A stretch of 64,000 bases of DNA from JAHIYU01 sp964476155 (GTDB lineage Bacteria; Krumholzibacteriota; Krumholzibacteriia; LZORAL124-64-63): positions 45,110 through 109,109 of the forward strand of contig CAYYYS010000005.1 in assembly GCA_964476155.1 (NCBI GenBank), given 5' to 3'. Shown here piece by piece: positions 18,302-28,391 of the stretch. The stretch's first letter is position 1. Every line of letters begins with the position of its first letter. A model generated the notes under the pieces. It did no database searches. It saw only the letters and a program-made list of their open reading frames with translations, and was not told the DNA's origin. The translations under genes were made by a program, and so were the position numbers.

Positions 18302-21300
18302 CTATTTCACGAGCGACATCTTGATCGTCGATTCGCGACCACCGGAACGGGCCCGCAGGAAATACACACCGCTGGCCTGGGGCTGGCCGTGATCATCGCG
18401 ACCCTGCCAGGAGATGCTGTGCCAACCCGGAGTCACCATTCCCTGGTGCAGGCTACGCACGCGCCGCCCCGCTACGTCGTAAATGTCGACCTGCAGGTCC
18501 ACGTCACCGCTCTCGCCCGGCACGTAGAGTTTGACCTCGGTACTCGGGTTAAAGGGATTCGGGTGATTCGGCGCCAGGGTCAACGCCGCCAATTCCGGCA
18601 GGTTCGGCGTATCGGTCGTGCTGAGCACCCGGTACACACCGTCACGCAGAGGACTGCCGCGGAAGGTCAGCCAGGGCGCCTTGGTGCCGTCGAAGGCGAA
18701 AGGCATGTCCCAGACGTGGACATTCAGGTCCCAGCCGCCGTAGACGATGTCGACGTCCTGATCGTCGTCCAGGTCGCAAATGACCGCCGTGGGATTCACG
18801 GGACCGCCGAGGGTCAAGGGGAAGCCATCCACCTCGGATCCATCGAACGAGTACGCATACAGGTTGTTGGGCGATTCTGTATTGCCGCCGCCGATGCCGA
18901 TCAGGATGTCCAGCATGCCGTCCGCGTTGATGTCGCCCACCACGGGATTGCTGTTGGAGTTGCCGGGAATGTGGATCGGCCAGTTGGGCATAGTTTGGCC
19001 ACTCGTGCCGCCGGCGATGTCCGTATCCACCACGTGGATGTAGGACTCGATGCTGCTGTGGACCGCAACCACCACGATTTCCAGTTCCCCGTCCTCGTCG
19101 AAATCACCCACGGCCGGGCTCGGACAGGTCCGGTCGCCCACCTCGCTCTGCGCGCGCAAATAGACGGGGAAGCCGGAGTAATAGGTTCCATCCTGATGAA
19201 CCACGTGTAATTGGTCGTCCTCGGATACGAAGATGATCTCCCAGTCTCCGTCCGCGTCGAGGTCGGCCACGGTGGGGCTGACCATGATACTGCCGCCGAT
19301 AGCCGTGTCGACGGGGAAACCGGGCAGGGTGGTTCCATCCCACCGATAGGCGCGCAGGGAATTCATGGTCTCCCAGCCATAGCGGGTACCGAAGATGATG
19401 TCCTTGGCGCCGTCACCATCCAGGTCGAAGAGGGCGGGCCCCGATCGGTTCCAGCCTGCCCATGACAATTCGGCGCTACGGTCGATGAGCGGCCCGTTGG
19501 TGCCCGGATCGCTGTCACCGTCGCGAACCTCGGTTCCGTCCACGTTCCAGGCGAAAGTGACCTTGGACAGGTTATTGGCCACGATCTCGGGCTCGCCGTC
19601 GCCGTCGATGTCGCCCACGGCCGTCGGCGCCCACACCCACATCGAACCGGTCGACTGCGGCCATCCGGGCAGCAGGGTTCCGTCGGACTTGAAGATGTAC
19701 ATCAACTTCAGGTCGCGATCGGAACAGATGATTTCGGCACCGGGTTCGTCGTCGAGCTCGGCCAGGGTCACGGCCATGGCCGTGAAGCGACCGTAAAGAT
19801 CGGTGATGGGACCAAGAGTCTGGACGTCATCGTCACCGTCAAAGAGCTCTCCACCCTCCGCGGTCCAGACATACACCTCGTCCGCGGTGAGCACGATCTC
19901 GAGACGGCCGTCTCCGGTCACGTCGCCGACGGCGCAATGGCTGTCGGTTTCGCGTCCGAAAGGCAGCGGGAAGTTGCCGGTTTCCGGAGGTGACGTGCTC
20001 TTGGCCACGGCCGTGGAGCGTGTCCCCTCTATGAGCGAGGTGTTGACCGCGGCGACCCGATAGTAGTAGCGCGTCAACAATTCCAAACCGTCATCCCGGA
20101 AATACGAGGAACCCGCCACGAGATCCTGATTGGCGCGCACGTATGGGCCACCCTCGGCCTCGGCGATATAGACGTGGTATCCACGAAGGGTCTCGTCCTC
20201 CAGAGGATCCCACACCAACTCGATCACGTCCGAGCCGAGTGTGAGGCCAAAGTCCACGTTTACCGGAACATCCGGATCCACGATCTGGAAGTCGTGCGTG
20301 AGGGTGCGTCCCATGTTGTCCACCATGTCGATGCGCGCGTCATAAACCCGAGACGTATCGATGACCGCCATGGAGAACAGGGCCGTGCCGTTGGACTCGT
20401 CCATCAATTCGAGATCCGTATAGGTGGCCAGCGTGTCGTAGAGTGTAACGTTTGCACTGTTGGTGCGCAGCCGCGCCGTGATGCTTTCGGCGATACCCGC
20501 GCCGAAGTTCTTGAGCCGCAGGACCAGGCCGATGCGTTCGTTATCGTCGACGTAACCGTCCGAGTCACCATAGAAGGTGTCGTACCAGGCCAGAGAGATC
20601 GGCTCGACTTCGGGGGCAACGACGTTCGAGGACCATTCGCTGACCCACGTTTCAACGCCGTCGTCCACCTCGATGCGGAAGTCGAGCAGCATGGCATCGA
20701 ACATGATGGGATCGAAAGTCACGAGGAAGGACGACGAGGCATCGGCCGAGCCGCCCGAAACGATGTTGGGCACGCTCACCACACCATCATCGACCACGAC
20801 ACCGGAGGTGGCTGTGGTCAGAGTGGCGGTCAAGCCCGTCGCGCCACCCGAGCCCGTATCCTCGAAACGCGCCGCCAGGGCCACGGTCTCACCGGCGTCG
20901 ATCAGGCCGTTGCCGTTGCCGGACGAGCCTTGTGACCCGTCGTCGATGACCGTCATGGTCTCCAGGGCGATATAGGCACCCGGATTGGAAACGGGGATAA
21001 TCACCTCGGTCTGTTCGATATTAACACCGCACACGGTCAGGGCCAGATCGCCGGCGTCGGTCAGGGTAACCGTCAGGTCAACAATGCCGTAGGCGTCTGT
21101 TTCGCCACGGGCGTAGACATCGGCTCGCGCCAGCGTGACGCGGGCACCCACTACCGGCGAGCTGCCCGAGGTGACGGTAACGCTGACGATCTGCTCTCCC
21201 GTCACGAGCGACGCGGGCGCGGCGATATTGGCGACACCCGGTTCGGCGGTCCAAACCTTCTGGGCCGGATCGCCGAGCAGGGTGTAGTTCATGTAGGTCC

Positions 21301-23170
21301 AACGCGTAAAACCGTCCGCGGATGCGAAATCCAGCCACGGCAAACGGCTCAAGCCCATCAGATCGCCCAGACGGTCTTCGCTTTGGCACATGAGCTGATC
21401 GAAGAACTCCACCTGGAAATCGTTGGCCGTCGAAGGGAACGCAGCTCGGCTGGCGCCGATCGAAGCATAGGAGCCACCGTTGGGATTCCGTACGAGGCGC
21501 TCCATCAGGCAGTTGTAGTCGAAGGCCGCCGAGGCGCAGTTCAACCCATACATGAGGAAGGTGTTCTCGTTGAAAAGCAGATCGACATCGCCGGCGGTGA
21601 TATTCATATCGCCCACCGACATATCGAAGAAAAAGCCGTGCCCGACCTGGTCGAAAATACCATAGCGACCCGTGTTGAGGCTGTCGATTACGGCCTGGCG
21701 TGTTTCCCGGACCGATCCGGGGTACAGGAGTTCATCGAACTCGTCCCGCTCGTCGTAGGATTCGTACAGGCGGACGTATTCCATACCCGTGCAGGGTGTG
21801 ACGACACCGTCGACGAGGTCCTCGATGTAGTCCGCACCGTCCAGGGTGATGGCGCCTGTCTCACTATTCCTGAACAGGACCTCGGCCGCGAACAGGATAC
21901 GATTGGCGTACTCCGCTCCCGCAGGCGCCGTTTCCTGGATGATGACCTTGCTCACGAACGAGTTGACCGCGGCCACGTCGCTCACGGGCGCACGACCGTA
22001 GTTTACGTCACTGGCCATGTCGCAATCGTCGACGGGATCCAGAGCGCTCGGATCCGGCTCACCGAACTCCGAATCTCCGTCGGCGTTCCAGTTGCCGTCG
22101 AGGCATGAAAAGTACAGATCGGCCGGTATCGCCGTGGATCCGCCCAGCGGATAGAAGCCGCTGTTGATGAAGCGGGCCGGCACGATGTCGGTATCGCCGC
22201 CCATCAGAACGTACTCGACGCCCCAACGCTGGTAGGCATCGCGAATGAACATGCGGATGGTTTCCTGGATGTCCACACCGTGACGATAATTCGCCATGAT
22301 CCACTCGATGGACTTGACGACCGCCGGCAGACCCTGGGCCGTGCGGTGATCGGCCAGGGGTTGGAAGGCCGCGGCCATTTCGTCGTTGGTGATGATCAGG
22401 TAGGACACTTCACTGCCGCTGAGGCTGGGCGTCTTGCTGGGACTGAAGCCCTTGTCGGTAGCCTCTACTTCGACACCGTCCTCGCGTTGGTAACCCAACA
22501 GGGCCTCGGGATTATCGACCACGCTGCGTAGATCGCGCTCGATACGCCGGCGCTCTCCAACCACCTTGCGCAGCCGTACGGCCACGTCGTCGGGCTTGTA
22601 GGGGGTCATGCCCGGCAGCAATCTGATTTCGAAACGATCCAGGAATTCCAGATCAGTCCACGTACCGTCGGACGCCACCGTGCGCAGGGGATAAACCGTT
22701 ACGGTAACAAGCCGGTAGCCACGGTAGACGTGTGAGCCGCCGTAGCGGCCCCAGGTCGCCGGGAAAACGTTCGCGTCATGGGTGCCGTGAATCGCCTGGA
22801 AGCCGGCTTCGCCCTCGCTGCTGATCTGACTCTCGGTCGTATGGAGGGATGCGGGTGCGCGAAGGACATGGGAACCCAGGGGAACAACATCCACACCACC
22901 AACGACCATGTCTATCGGTACCAGGAGATTGAACGAGCGCCCGATCAGATCGGGAAGATCCGTATCGCCGAGACGACGCGTACCGGGCAGGACCGGGACG
23001 ACAGACCCGTCATCGATATCGAACCAGCTCAACTCGCCGGCGTCGAAAGCCCCCTCGTATATCACGTCTGCGGCCGCGTTCGCCACTGTTGCACAGACAG
23101 GAAACAACAGTGTCAGGACCAGAGCTGGAATCAAGGAATGCCGGATATTGTGTCTCTGGGACTTTAGCAT
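18302..23170 (-). CDS. Secreted C25 (gingipain-like) peptidase A with FG-GAP propeller and sorting-type C-terminus
   Basis: A 1622-residue exported cysteine peptidase. Signal peptide ~1-33, propeptide-like region ~34-245, and a C25 domain ~250-640 with probable catalytic dyad His511 (VGHGFF) and Cys545 (LNCASAAF). Then follow Ig-like repeats (~645-1030), a fibronectin III-like unit (~1035-1125) and about seven Asp-rich FG-GAP/VCBS repeats (e.g. DIDGDGEPEI, DLDGDGAKDI, DINADGMLDI; ~1130-1530) that probably bind calcium and form a beta-propeller. Residues ~1535-1622 are a FlgD/type IX sorting-like domain (NHPNPFNPSTEVKLYVP ... GVYFL ... KMSLVK). It is a paralogue of the upstream gene with matching domain order. 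Likely cell-surface or extracellular; the protein target is unknown. Confidence 0.9.
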   Translation of the reverse strand: MLKSQRHNIRHSLIPALVLTLLFPVCATVANAAADVIYEGAFDAGELSWFDIDDGSVVPVLPGTRRLGDTDLPDLIGRSFNLLVPIDMVVGGVDVVPLGSHVLRAPASLHTTESQISSEGEAGFQAIHGTHDANVFPATWGRYGGSHVYRGYRLVTVTVYPLRTVASDGTWTDLEFLDRFEIRLLPGMTPYKPDDVAVRLRKVVGERRRIERDLRSVVDNPEALLGYQREDGVEVEATDKGFSPSKTPSLSGSEVSYLIITNDEMAAAFQPLADHRTAQGLPAVVKSIEWIMANYRHGVDIQETIRMFIRDAYQRWGVEYVLMGGDTDIVPARFINSGFYPLGGSTAIPADLYFSCLDGNWNADGDSEFGEPDPSALDPVDDCDMASDVNYGRAPVSDVAAVNSFVSKVIIQETAPAGAEYANRILFAAEVLFRNSETGAITLDGADYIEDLVDGVVTPCTGMEYVRLYESYDERDEFDELLYPGSVRETRQAVIDSLNTGRYGIFDQVGHGFFFDMSVGDMNITAGDVDLLFNENTFLMYGLNCASAAFDYNCLMERLVRNPNGGSYASIGASRAAFPSTANDFQVEFFDQLMCQSEDRLGDLMGLSRLPWLDFASADGFTRWTYMNYTLLGDPAQKVWTAEPGVANIAAPASLVTGEQIVSVTVTSGSSPVVGARVTLARADVYARGETDAYGIVDLTVTLTDAGDLALTVCGVNIEQTEVIIPVSNPGAYIALETMTVIDDGSQGSSGNGNGLIDAGETVALAARFEDTGSGGATGLTATLTTATSGVVVDDGVVSVPNIVSGGSADASSSFLVTFDPIMFDAMLLDFRIEVDDGVETWVSEWSSNVVAPEVEPISLAWYDTFYGDSDGYVDDNERIGLVLRLKNFGAGIAESITARLRTNSANVTLYDTLATYTDLELMDESNGTALFSMAVIDTSRVYDARIDMVDNMGRTLTHDFQIVDPDVPVNVDFGLTLGSDVIELVWDPLEDETLRGYHVYIAEAEGGPYVRANQDLVAGSSYFRDDGLELLTRYYYRVAAVNTSLIEGTRSTAVAKSTSPPETGNFPLPFGRETDSHCAVGDVTGDGRLEIVLTADEVYVWTAEGGELFDGDDDVQTLGPITDLYGRFTAMAVTLAELDDEPGAEIICSDRDLKLMYIFKSDGTLLPGWPQSTGSMWVWAPTAVGDIDGDGEPEIVANNLSKVTFAWNVDGTEVRDGDSDPGTNGPLIDRSAELSWAGWNRSGPALFDLDGDGAKDIIFGTRYGWETMNSLRAYRWDGTTLPGFPVDTAIGGSIMVSPTVADLDADGDWEIIFVSEDDQLHVVHQDGTYYSGFPVYLRAQSEVGDRTCPSPAVGDFDEDGELEIVVVAVHSSIESYIHVVDTDIAGGTSGQTMPNWPIHIPGNSNSNPVVGDINADGMLDILIGIGGGNTESPNNLYAYSFDGSEVDGFPLTLGGPVNPTAVICDLDDDQDVDIVYGGWDLNVHVWDMPFAFDGTKAPWLTFRGSPLRDGVYRVLSTTDTPNLPELAALTLAPNHPNPFNPSTEVKLYVPGESGDVDLQVDIYDVAGRRVRSLHQGMVTPGWHSISWQGRDDHGQPQASGVYFLRARSGGRESTIKMSLVK

Positions 23171-23366
23171 ATTTAACCCCCGTTACCGGGAAACCTACGG
23201 TTTCCGAGTATCACACGTTTCAATTTTGCTCTTGGAGCACTTGCCATCTCGGAAGCCACTGGCGCGTAATTAGAGGCTAATGTCGGCCTCCATAGACTGT
23301 TAACCTTTCGCCCAGCATGCCTCCCGGCAAGTGTTATATGGCTGGTGTCGCTTATCTTACGCGACA
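23171..23366 (-). ncRNA. Long structured 5' leader of peptidase A
   Basis: About 195 bases between the predicted RNA start and the ATG. It folds into a chain of short perfect hairpins: GTCGC/GCGAC (23347-23365), CCAGC/GCTGG (23312-23345) enclosing TGCC-GGGA-GGCA with a GNRA loop (23318-23329), GAGGC/GCCTC (23273-23290), TGCTC/GAGCA (23227-23239), GGAAACC/GGTTTCC (23189-23205) and CCCG-GTAA-CGGG, again GNRA (23179-23190). The last two overlap and are mutually exclusive near the start codon. No known riboswitch was recognised. Confidence 0.45.
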
Positions 23367-23373
23367 ATACAGC

Positions 23374-23402
23374 ATTTTACGACAAGAAGGCCAGTCTGTC
23401 AA
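23374..23402 (-). promoter_or_regulatory. Strong promoter for peptidase A
   Basis: Minus strand TTGACA (23397-23402, consensus), 17-base spacer, TAAAAT (23374-23379, 5/6). It begins 16 bases after the peptidase B stop codon; RNA would start near 23367. Confidence 0.75.
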
Positions 23403-23403
23403 T

Positions 23404-23419
23404 AACGGCACATGCCGTT
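23404..23419 (-). terminator. Possible weak terminator hairpin after peptidase B
   Basis: Inverted repeat AACGGC / GCCGTT (23404-23419) with a 4-base loop, touching the stop codon. It lacks a T-run and partly precedes the next promoter, so termination is uncertain. Confidence 0.3.
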
Positions 23420-26400
23420 TACTTGACCAAAGTCATCCGACCGTGACGCTGTCCAGCGTCGGAAACCAGGCGGTACAGGTAGATTCCGCTGGCGGCGGTG
23501 CGGCCTTCATCGTCGCGTCCCTGCCAGGTCACCGTATGAACGCCGCCCTCCAGAGCATCGTCGAGCAAAGTGCGTACACGTCGTCCGAGCAGATCGTAAA
23601 CGCACAGGGTTACGCGACCATCGTAGTCAGTCGGCATGGTGAACGAGATGCGGGTGACGGGGTTGAACGGATTCGGCACATTCTGCGCCAGTTCCAGCCG
23701 CATCGGTATGTCCGCAGCCTCAATGGATGTATCGGGATCGTAAGGAGCCCAAACTCCTGTCCGCATCATATTGCCTTGGAAAGTCGGCCAGGGCATGGCC
23801 TCGGGATCATATGGCCTGTTCAGTTCCCAGATGTTCAAGGAGAGATCCCAGCCGGCATAAACCAGGTCCACATCCCCGTCACCGCCGATATCAGCCAGTG
23901 CAGGCGTGGCCCGGACGGGCCCGATCCGTGAAATGGGGAAACCGTACAGATCGGTGCCGGTGCTTTTGAAACCATAAATCTTGTTCGGCGACGCATCGCT
24001 GCCGCCGCCGATACCGAAGATGACATCGGGTATCCCGTCGCCGGATACGTCACCGACGATAGGGGACGATTCGGAATTGCCCTCGATCTCACGGGGCCAA
24101 CCGGGCAACTCGTCACCGGCGAGACTGTAGGCGTGCACGTAGCCGAACAGTTTGTGCTCCACTTCGACGGCCACGATATCCAGGATACCGTCGTTGTCCA
24201 GATCTCCCAGTGCGGGCGAAGGCGTGGCGATGCCGGACTCTGCGCCGGTGGCCGTCAGCGGCAGCGGGAAGGGCGAAACCGGGTCACCGAACTGGTCGAT
24301 CACGTGGAGCAGGTTGTTCTCGGTGATGAAGACGATTTCCAGGACGCCGTCCTGATCCATGTCCGCCACCGCGGGCGAGGTGAGGGTGGGATGCCAGATG
24401 CCGAGGTCGTACGGCCAGCCGGCCGCGTCGGTGCCGTCGTTGCGCAGGGCGTGCAGAAGATCGGACGATCCGTCCGAGTTGCGGGTACCGATGAGAACCT
24501 CGAGCGTCGCATCGCCATCGATATCGACCAGAACAGGTGACCCGTATTGGAACCATTCGGATGGTCGTACATGGAAGACGCCCTGGGTTGCGGGATCGGA
24601 GTCGCCATCGATGAATTCCACGCCGTCGTGATGCCAGGCGTAGGTAACGCCCTGCACGGAGGTGACGACGATCTCGTTATCACCGTCGTGATCCAGGTCG
24701 CCGACCGCGGGGGTCGACCAGTTCCAGTTGTTCATGGTCTGCGGCCACCCGACGGCAATCGTGCCATCGGATTCGAAGAGATAGATTTGCTTGGTCGAGC
24801 GACAGGAAGCCACGATCTCCAGGCCGGGGTCATCCGTCAGATCACCGAGCGTGACGCCGGCCGGTGTCCAGATCTCGCCGTTGTTGAGGAAGGGACCGAT
24901 ACTGCTCTCATCGCCGTCGCCGTCCCGAACCTCGGTACCATCTTCGTGCCAGGCGTAGATGGCATCGGCGGCGGTGATGATCTCGGTTAGACCGTCACCG
25001 TCGATGTCGCCCAGGGCCACATGACTGGACGTTTCGGCCTGCATGGGCGCGGGAAAATTCACCGTGTTTTCAGGCTGTGTGTGGAGATAGCCGGCTGACG
25101 ACTTTGCACTCTCCAGTCTGGAGTCGGTAACGACCGTCACCTTGTAATAATACTTGGTCAGCGCGGCAAGCCCCGAATCCTGGTACAAGGCACCGGTAGC
25201 GGGCCGGCCGGTAATACGCTCGTAACCGAAATTCGGACTCAGAGACCGGTAGACGTGGTAACCGAGAATGTCGTCAGCCAACGAGGGCGTCCAGGTCAGG
25301 TCGATCGAACCGGAACCGGGCGCCGTGAGTTCGCCGATGCTCAACTGAGCGGGAGCGACGAGATTTAAGGTGTGGATCCACTCACGGCCATAGCTGTCCT
25401 CGATGTGCAGCACGGCCTGGTACTCGGTCTGGATAGAGAAGATACTCAGGAGCAGCTCCGCATCCTGACCAATCTCGCTCAGGCTCGCGACATCGGACCA
25501 GGTCGTATTGCCCTGGGTGACATCAATGCCGAAGGTGTCTGTCTCCAGCCATCCCGTCAACCCCCGGGCCACTCCGGCCCCATCGTTGCGAAGACTCAAC
25601 CTGACCCTGATCGTTTCGCCGTCCTCGATGACATTATTGCCGTTACCGCTCGTGACGTCTGACCAAATGATCACACCAGGTACGATCTCCGGTGCCAGAA
25701 CCTCCAGGGTAAACGTCTCGTCCATGGTCTGGCCGCCATCGTCCGATGCGAACTGCAAAGGGAGACGCGTGCGGTCGGCGATGGACACGTCGAGCTGGAG
25801 CAGGAAGGCCGTATCCGCCACGCCCCGCTCCCCCATCAGCAGGGAGGGAGCCGTGCAGGCGGGCACCAGCGTCGTTACACCGGCATAGGTACCGAGCAGG
25901 TCGATCTGCGTCGGCATGGGCGCGTCCTGGTCGCTGTCGTTGGCGAATTCGGGCAACAAGGCCACGGTCTCACCCGCGTCGGGCAAGCCGTCACCGTTGC
26001 CGACGGATCCGTAGGATCCATCATCGTAGAGCGTTAGCCGTTCCAGGCCCAGATAGTGGGTGCCGGAGCCCAGGACGGTAAGCGTATCGGTAAACACGGC
26101 CGAATTCTGGGCCTCGACCGAGAGAACCGCCTCGCCGAACGAAGCGATCGAAACATCCAGCAGGGCCAGACCGGCCCCATCGGTCGTACCCACCACGTAA
26201 CAATCGTCTCCCTTGAACAGGCAGACTGTCGCGTCGGCCAGGGGCGCCCCCGCACGCTCGACCGAAATCGTGATTTGATGGGCACCGATGGTCAGATCGG
26301 CCGGGGCCGACACCGTCAAGGTGTCAGGCGGGGCGGTCCAGAGCCGCAAGGTCGGATCGCCGAGGAGCGCCAAGGTCAGCATGGTCCAGCGCTCGATGGT

Positions 26401-28272
26401 GTTCTCTTCCGCCGCTCCGAGAAATGGCGCCCGGCTCAGTGTGAATGCCTCGCCGGCTGTCCGGGCGCCCAGTTCCAGCATGGCCTCGTAAAGGTTGTAC
26501 TGGAACTGTGTCGCTATGGTCGGAAACGCTGCGCGCGAGGAGCCGATGGACAGGACGGCCCCACCGCCGGCGGTGGTGATGAAACGCTCGATGATCGAGT
26601 TGTAGTCGAACGCTGCCGACGCGCAGTTCACGTTGTTCAGGATAAAATACTTGGGCGTGTTGACCAGGTTGCGCGCGTCGCGCAGGACCAGCGAGCTGTC
26701 GCCCACGGACATGATGTCGAAAAAGCCGTGACCGATGTGGTTCACGAAGCCGTATTGGCCGCTATCCATGGCGGCAATCACGTTGGTCTTTGTTTCGGGA
26801 TACGACCCGGGCCATTCATCGTCCGCTTCGTAGTAGCGATCATAGCCGACGAGCTTCCCGGCCAGCAGTTGATCGATGATCTCTTCGCTGTAGGTCGCGC
26901 CGTCGGTGACGATCTCCCCGCCATGTTCGTAATTGCTCGGCGACAGGACCTCGCTCATGAACAGGATGTTGCCGAGGTAATCGCCGATCTCGTCGCGCTC
27001 GTAGGCCATGATCTTGTCGATGAAGATCTTGACATCGCCGAGTGACTTCACGGGCGCGCGTCCCACGTGGAGCTCGGGCGCCAAATCGGCATCGTCCCCG
27101 TTGGGCTGTCCGCCCGTGGAAGGTTCGCCGGGAATCTCATCACCGTCGGCGTTCCAATCCCCATCGAGACCCGCATAATACTGATCCACCGGAAGCTGAC
27201 TACCCTCGCCGGCGGGATAAAGGCTGTTGTAGATCATTTTCGTGGGAATGAACTCGACATCGGCACCCAGCAGGACGCTGCTCACGCCCCAGTACGAGTA
27301 GGCGTCGCGGAGGAAGTCGCGAATCATGGCCGAAAGGCCATCGCTCATCAGGTAGTTGTCACGAATCCAGGACACGGTTTTCACGACGGTGGGAATTCCC
27401 CTGTTCGTCTTGTAATCGGCGAATTCCTGGAAGAGCCCGGCGAACTCGTCGGTGGTCACGATCACGTAATCCACCGGCGACCCATCAAGAGACGGCGCGA
27501 CCGTGGGTGCGAACCCGGGATATTCGGCGGCCGCTTTGCCGGCCTGGAGCCTGGTGTAAAGCGACAAGGCCACTGGATTGACGACAGACGCGCCCAGAGA
27601 GGCGAGTCGCCGGGCTTCGCCGGCCCCGGAACCGCGCAGGGGGACGGTGACGCGCACATCGCCGGCACGTGTCCCGAGACGAACTTCGAAAGAGTCGGCC
27701 CAGAGAACGGCTGACCAATCAGTGCTGCTTTCGGTGACGACGCGCACGGGATAGAGGCGGACGGTCGCAATCGAACGCCCATGCCAGACATGAGTCCCCA
27801 GGAGTTCACCCCATAACGAGGGAAAACTCGCCGCCGAGCCCGGAGTCGCGGCGGTCGAGATCGCTTCGCCTTCGGAAGAGATCAACGTCGTCGCGTTCGC
27901 CAGGCTGAGTGACAGGTCTTCGCGTTGAATCAGGGCGGGATTGATGACGGCGTTCGCGGCCTGCGTGCCGGGCGGCAGGAGAATCTGGATATCCCGGTAC
28001 GGCAACTCGGGCCGACCGGTATCGCTGAGCGCATGGAGGCCGTCCCAACGGTACTGATACCCGCGCGCCGAGGCGGTGATCTCCGGATGACCGGACAGAG
28101 AGACGCTCACATCGACCCGGTCGTCGCCGGAGTCCGCGGCGAGAGCATCGGTACCGATTGGGGAAACAACCACCGTGAGGATGAAAATAAGCCCCAGAGC
28201 GGTAAGCCCGGGCATTATTGATGCTGATTTAGTACCGATTGCGGAATATGACCGCGACGGTGTCCATGCCAT
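23419..28272 (-). CDS. Secreted C25 (gingipain-like) peptidase B with FG-GAP propeller and sorting-type C-terminus
   Basis: A 1617-residue paralogue of peptidase A. A long signal sequence (hydrophobic stretch ~20-45) is followed by a propeptide, a C25 domain (~255-650) with probable dyad His515 (IGHGFF) and Cys550 (VNCASAAF), Ig-like and fibronectin III-like regions, then FG-GAP repeats such as DIDGDGLTEI, DLDHDGDNEI, DMDQDGVLEI, DLDNDGILDI and DVSGDGIPDV, and a C-terminal sorting-like domain (AQNVPNPFNPVTRISFTMP ... GIYLY ... RMTLVK). A Ca-type loop DGDWNADGDE lies inside the peptidase domain, as in A. ATG 28272 is preceded by AAGGA and CCAGG elements. It is expressed from its own promoter, ahead of peptidase A. 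Confidence 0.9.
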   Translation of the reverse strand: MAWTPSRSYSAIGTKSASIMPGLTALGLIFILTVVVSPIGTDALAADSGDDRVDVSVSLSGHPEITASARGYQYRWDGLHALSDTGRPELPYRDIQILLPPGTQAANAVINPALIQREDLSLSLANATTLISSEGEAISTAATPGSAASFPSLWGELLGTHVWHGRSIATVRLYPVRVVTESSTDWSAVLWADSFEVRLGTRAGDVRVTVPLRGSGAGEARRLASLGASVVNPVALSLYTRLQAGKAAAEYPGFAPTVAPSLDGSPVDYVIVTTDEFAGLFQEFADYKTNRGIPTVVKTVSWIRDNYLMSDGLSAMIRDFLRDAYSYWGVSSVLLGADVEFIPTKMIYNSLYPAGEGSQLPVDQYYAGLDGDWNADGDEIPGEPSTGGQPNGDDADLAPELHVGRAPVKSLGDVKIFIDKIMAYERDEIGDYLGNILFMSEVLSPSNYEHGGEIVTDGATYSEEIIDQLLAGKLVGYDRYYEADDEWPGSYPETKTNVIAAMDSGQYGFVNHIGHGFFDIMSVGDSSLVLRDARNLVNTPKYFILNNVNCASAAFDYNSIIERFITTAGGGAVLSIGSSRAAFPTIATQFQYNLYEAMLELGARTAGEAFTLSRAPFLGAAEENTIERWTMLTLALLGDPTLRLWTAPPDTLTVSAPADLTIGAHQITISVERAGAPLADATVCLFKGDDCYVVGTTDGAGLALLDVSIASFGEAVLSVEAQNSAVFTDTLTVLGSGTHYLGLERLTLYDDGSYGSVGNGDGLPDAGETVALLPEFANDSDQDAPMPTQIDLLGTYAGVTTLVPACTAPSLLMGERGVADTAFLLQLDVSIADRTRLPLQFASDDGGQTMDETFTLEVLAPEIVPGVIIWSDVTSGNGNNVIEDGETIRVRLSLRNDGAGVARGLTGWLETDTFGIDVTQGNTTWSDVASLSEIGQDAELLLSIFSIQTEYQAVLHIEDSYGREWIHTLNLVAPAQLSIGELTAPGSGSIDLTWTPSLADDILGYHVYRSLSPNFGYERITGRPATGALYQDSGLAALTKYYYKVTVVTDSRLESAKSSAGYLHTQPENTVNFPAPMQAETSSHVALGDIDGDGLTEIITAADAIYAWHEDGTEVRDGDGDESSIGPFLNNGEIWTPAGVTLGDLTDDPGLEIVASCRSTKQIYLFESDGTIAVGWPQTMNNWNWSTPAVGDLDHDGDNEIVVTSVQGVTYAWHHDGVEFIDGDSDPATQGVFHVRPSEWFQYGSPVLVDIDGDATLEVLIGTRNSDGSSDLLHALRNDGTDAAGWPYDLGIWHPTLTSPAVADMDQDGVLEIVFITENNLLHVIDQFGDPVSPFPLPLTATGAESGIATPSPALGDLDNDGILDIVAVEVEHKLFGYVHAYSLAGDELPGWPREIEGNSESSPIVGDVSGDGIPDVIFGIGGGSDASPNKIYGFKSTGTDLYGFPISRIGPVRATPALADIGGDGDVDLVYAGWDLSLNIWELNRPYDPEAMPWPTFQGNMMRTGVWAPYDPDTSIEAADIPMRLELAQNVPNPFNPVTRISFTMPTDYDGRVTLCVYDLLGRRVRTLLDDALEGGVHTVTWQGRDDEGRTAASGIYLYRLVSDAGQRHGRMTLVK

Positions 28273-28385
28273 AACCTGGTTTGTCCTTCAAGGCTGAGGT
28301 GTCCGGTCGAAACCGGGGCGAGGCACACCCTCCTGGATGAACTTCAACGTCCCATCAGCAAACAGCACACTCTGTCCCGATGAGC
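28273..28385 (-). ncRNA. Structured 5' leader of peptidase B
   Basis: About 113 bases from the predicted RNA start to the ATG. It contains a hairpin CCGGT-TTCG-ACCGG (28303-28316) with a UUCG-type loop, extended by an outer GGTGT/ACACC stem (28298-28302 with 28325-28329) across an internal loop. No match to a riboswitch class that I know. Confidence 0.4.
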
Positions 28386-28391
28386 CTAACC

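Noticed and set aside
23171..23366. c-di-GMP-type riboswitch in the peptidase A leader
   Set aside because: A GNRA hairpin and a GTAGGT-like stretch recall GEMM, but the conserved CACAGNGCAAACC core and the expected pairing order are absent.
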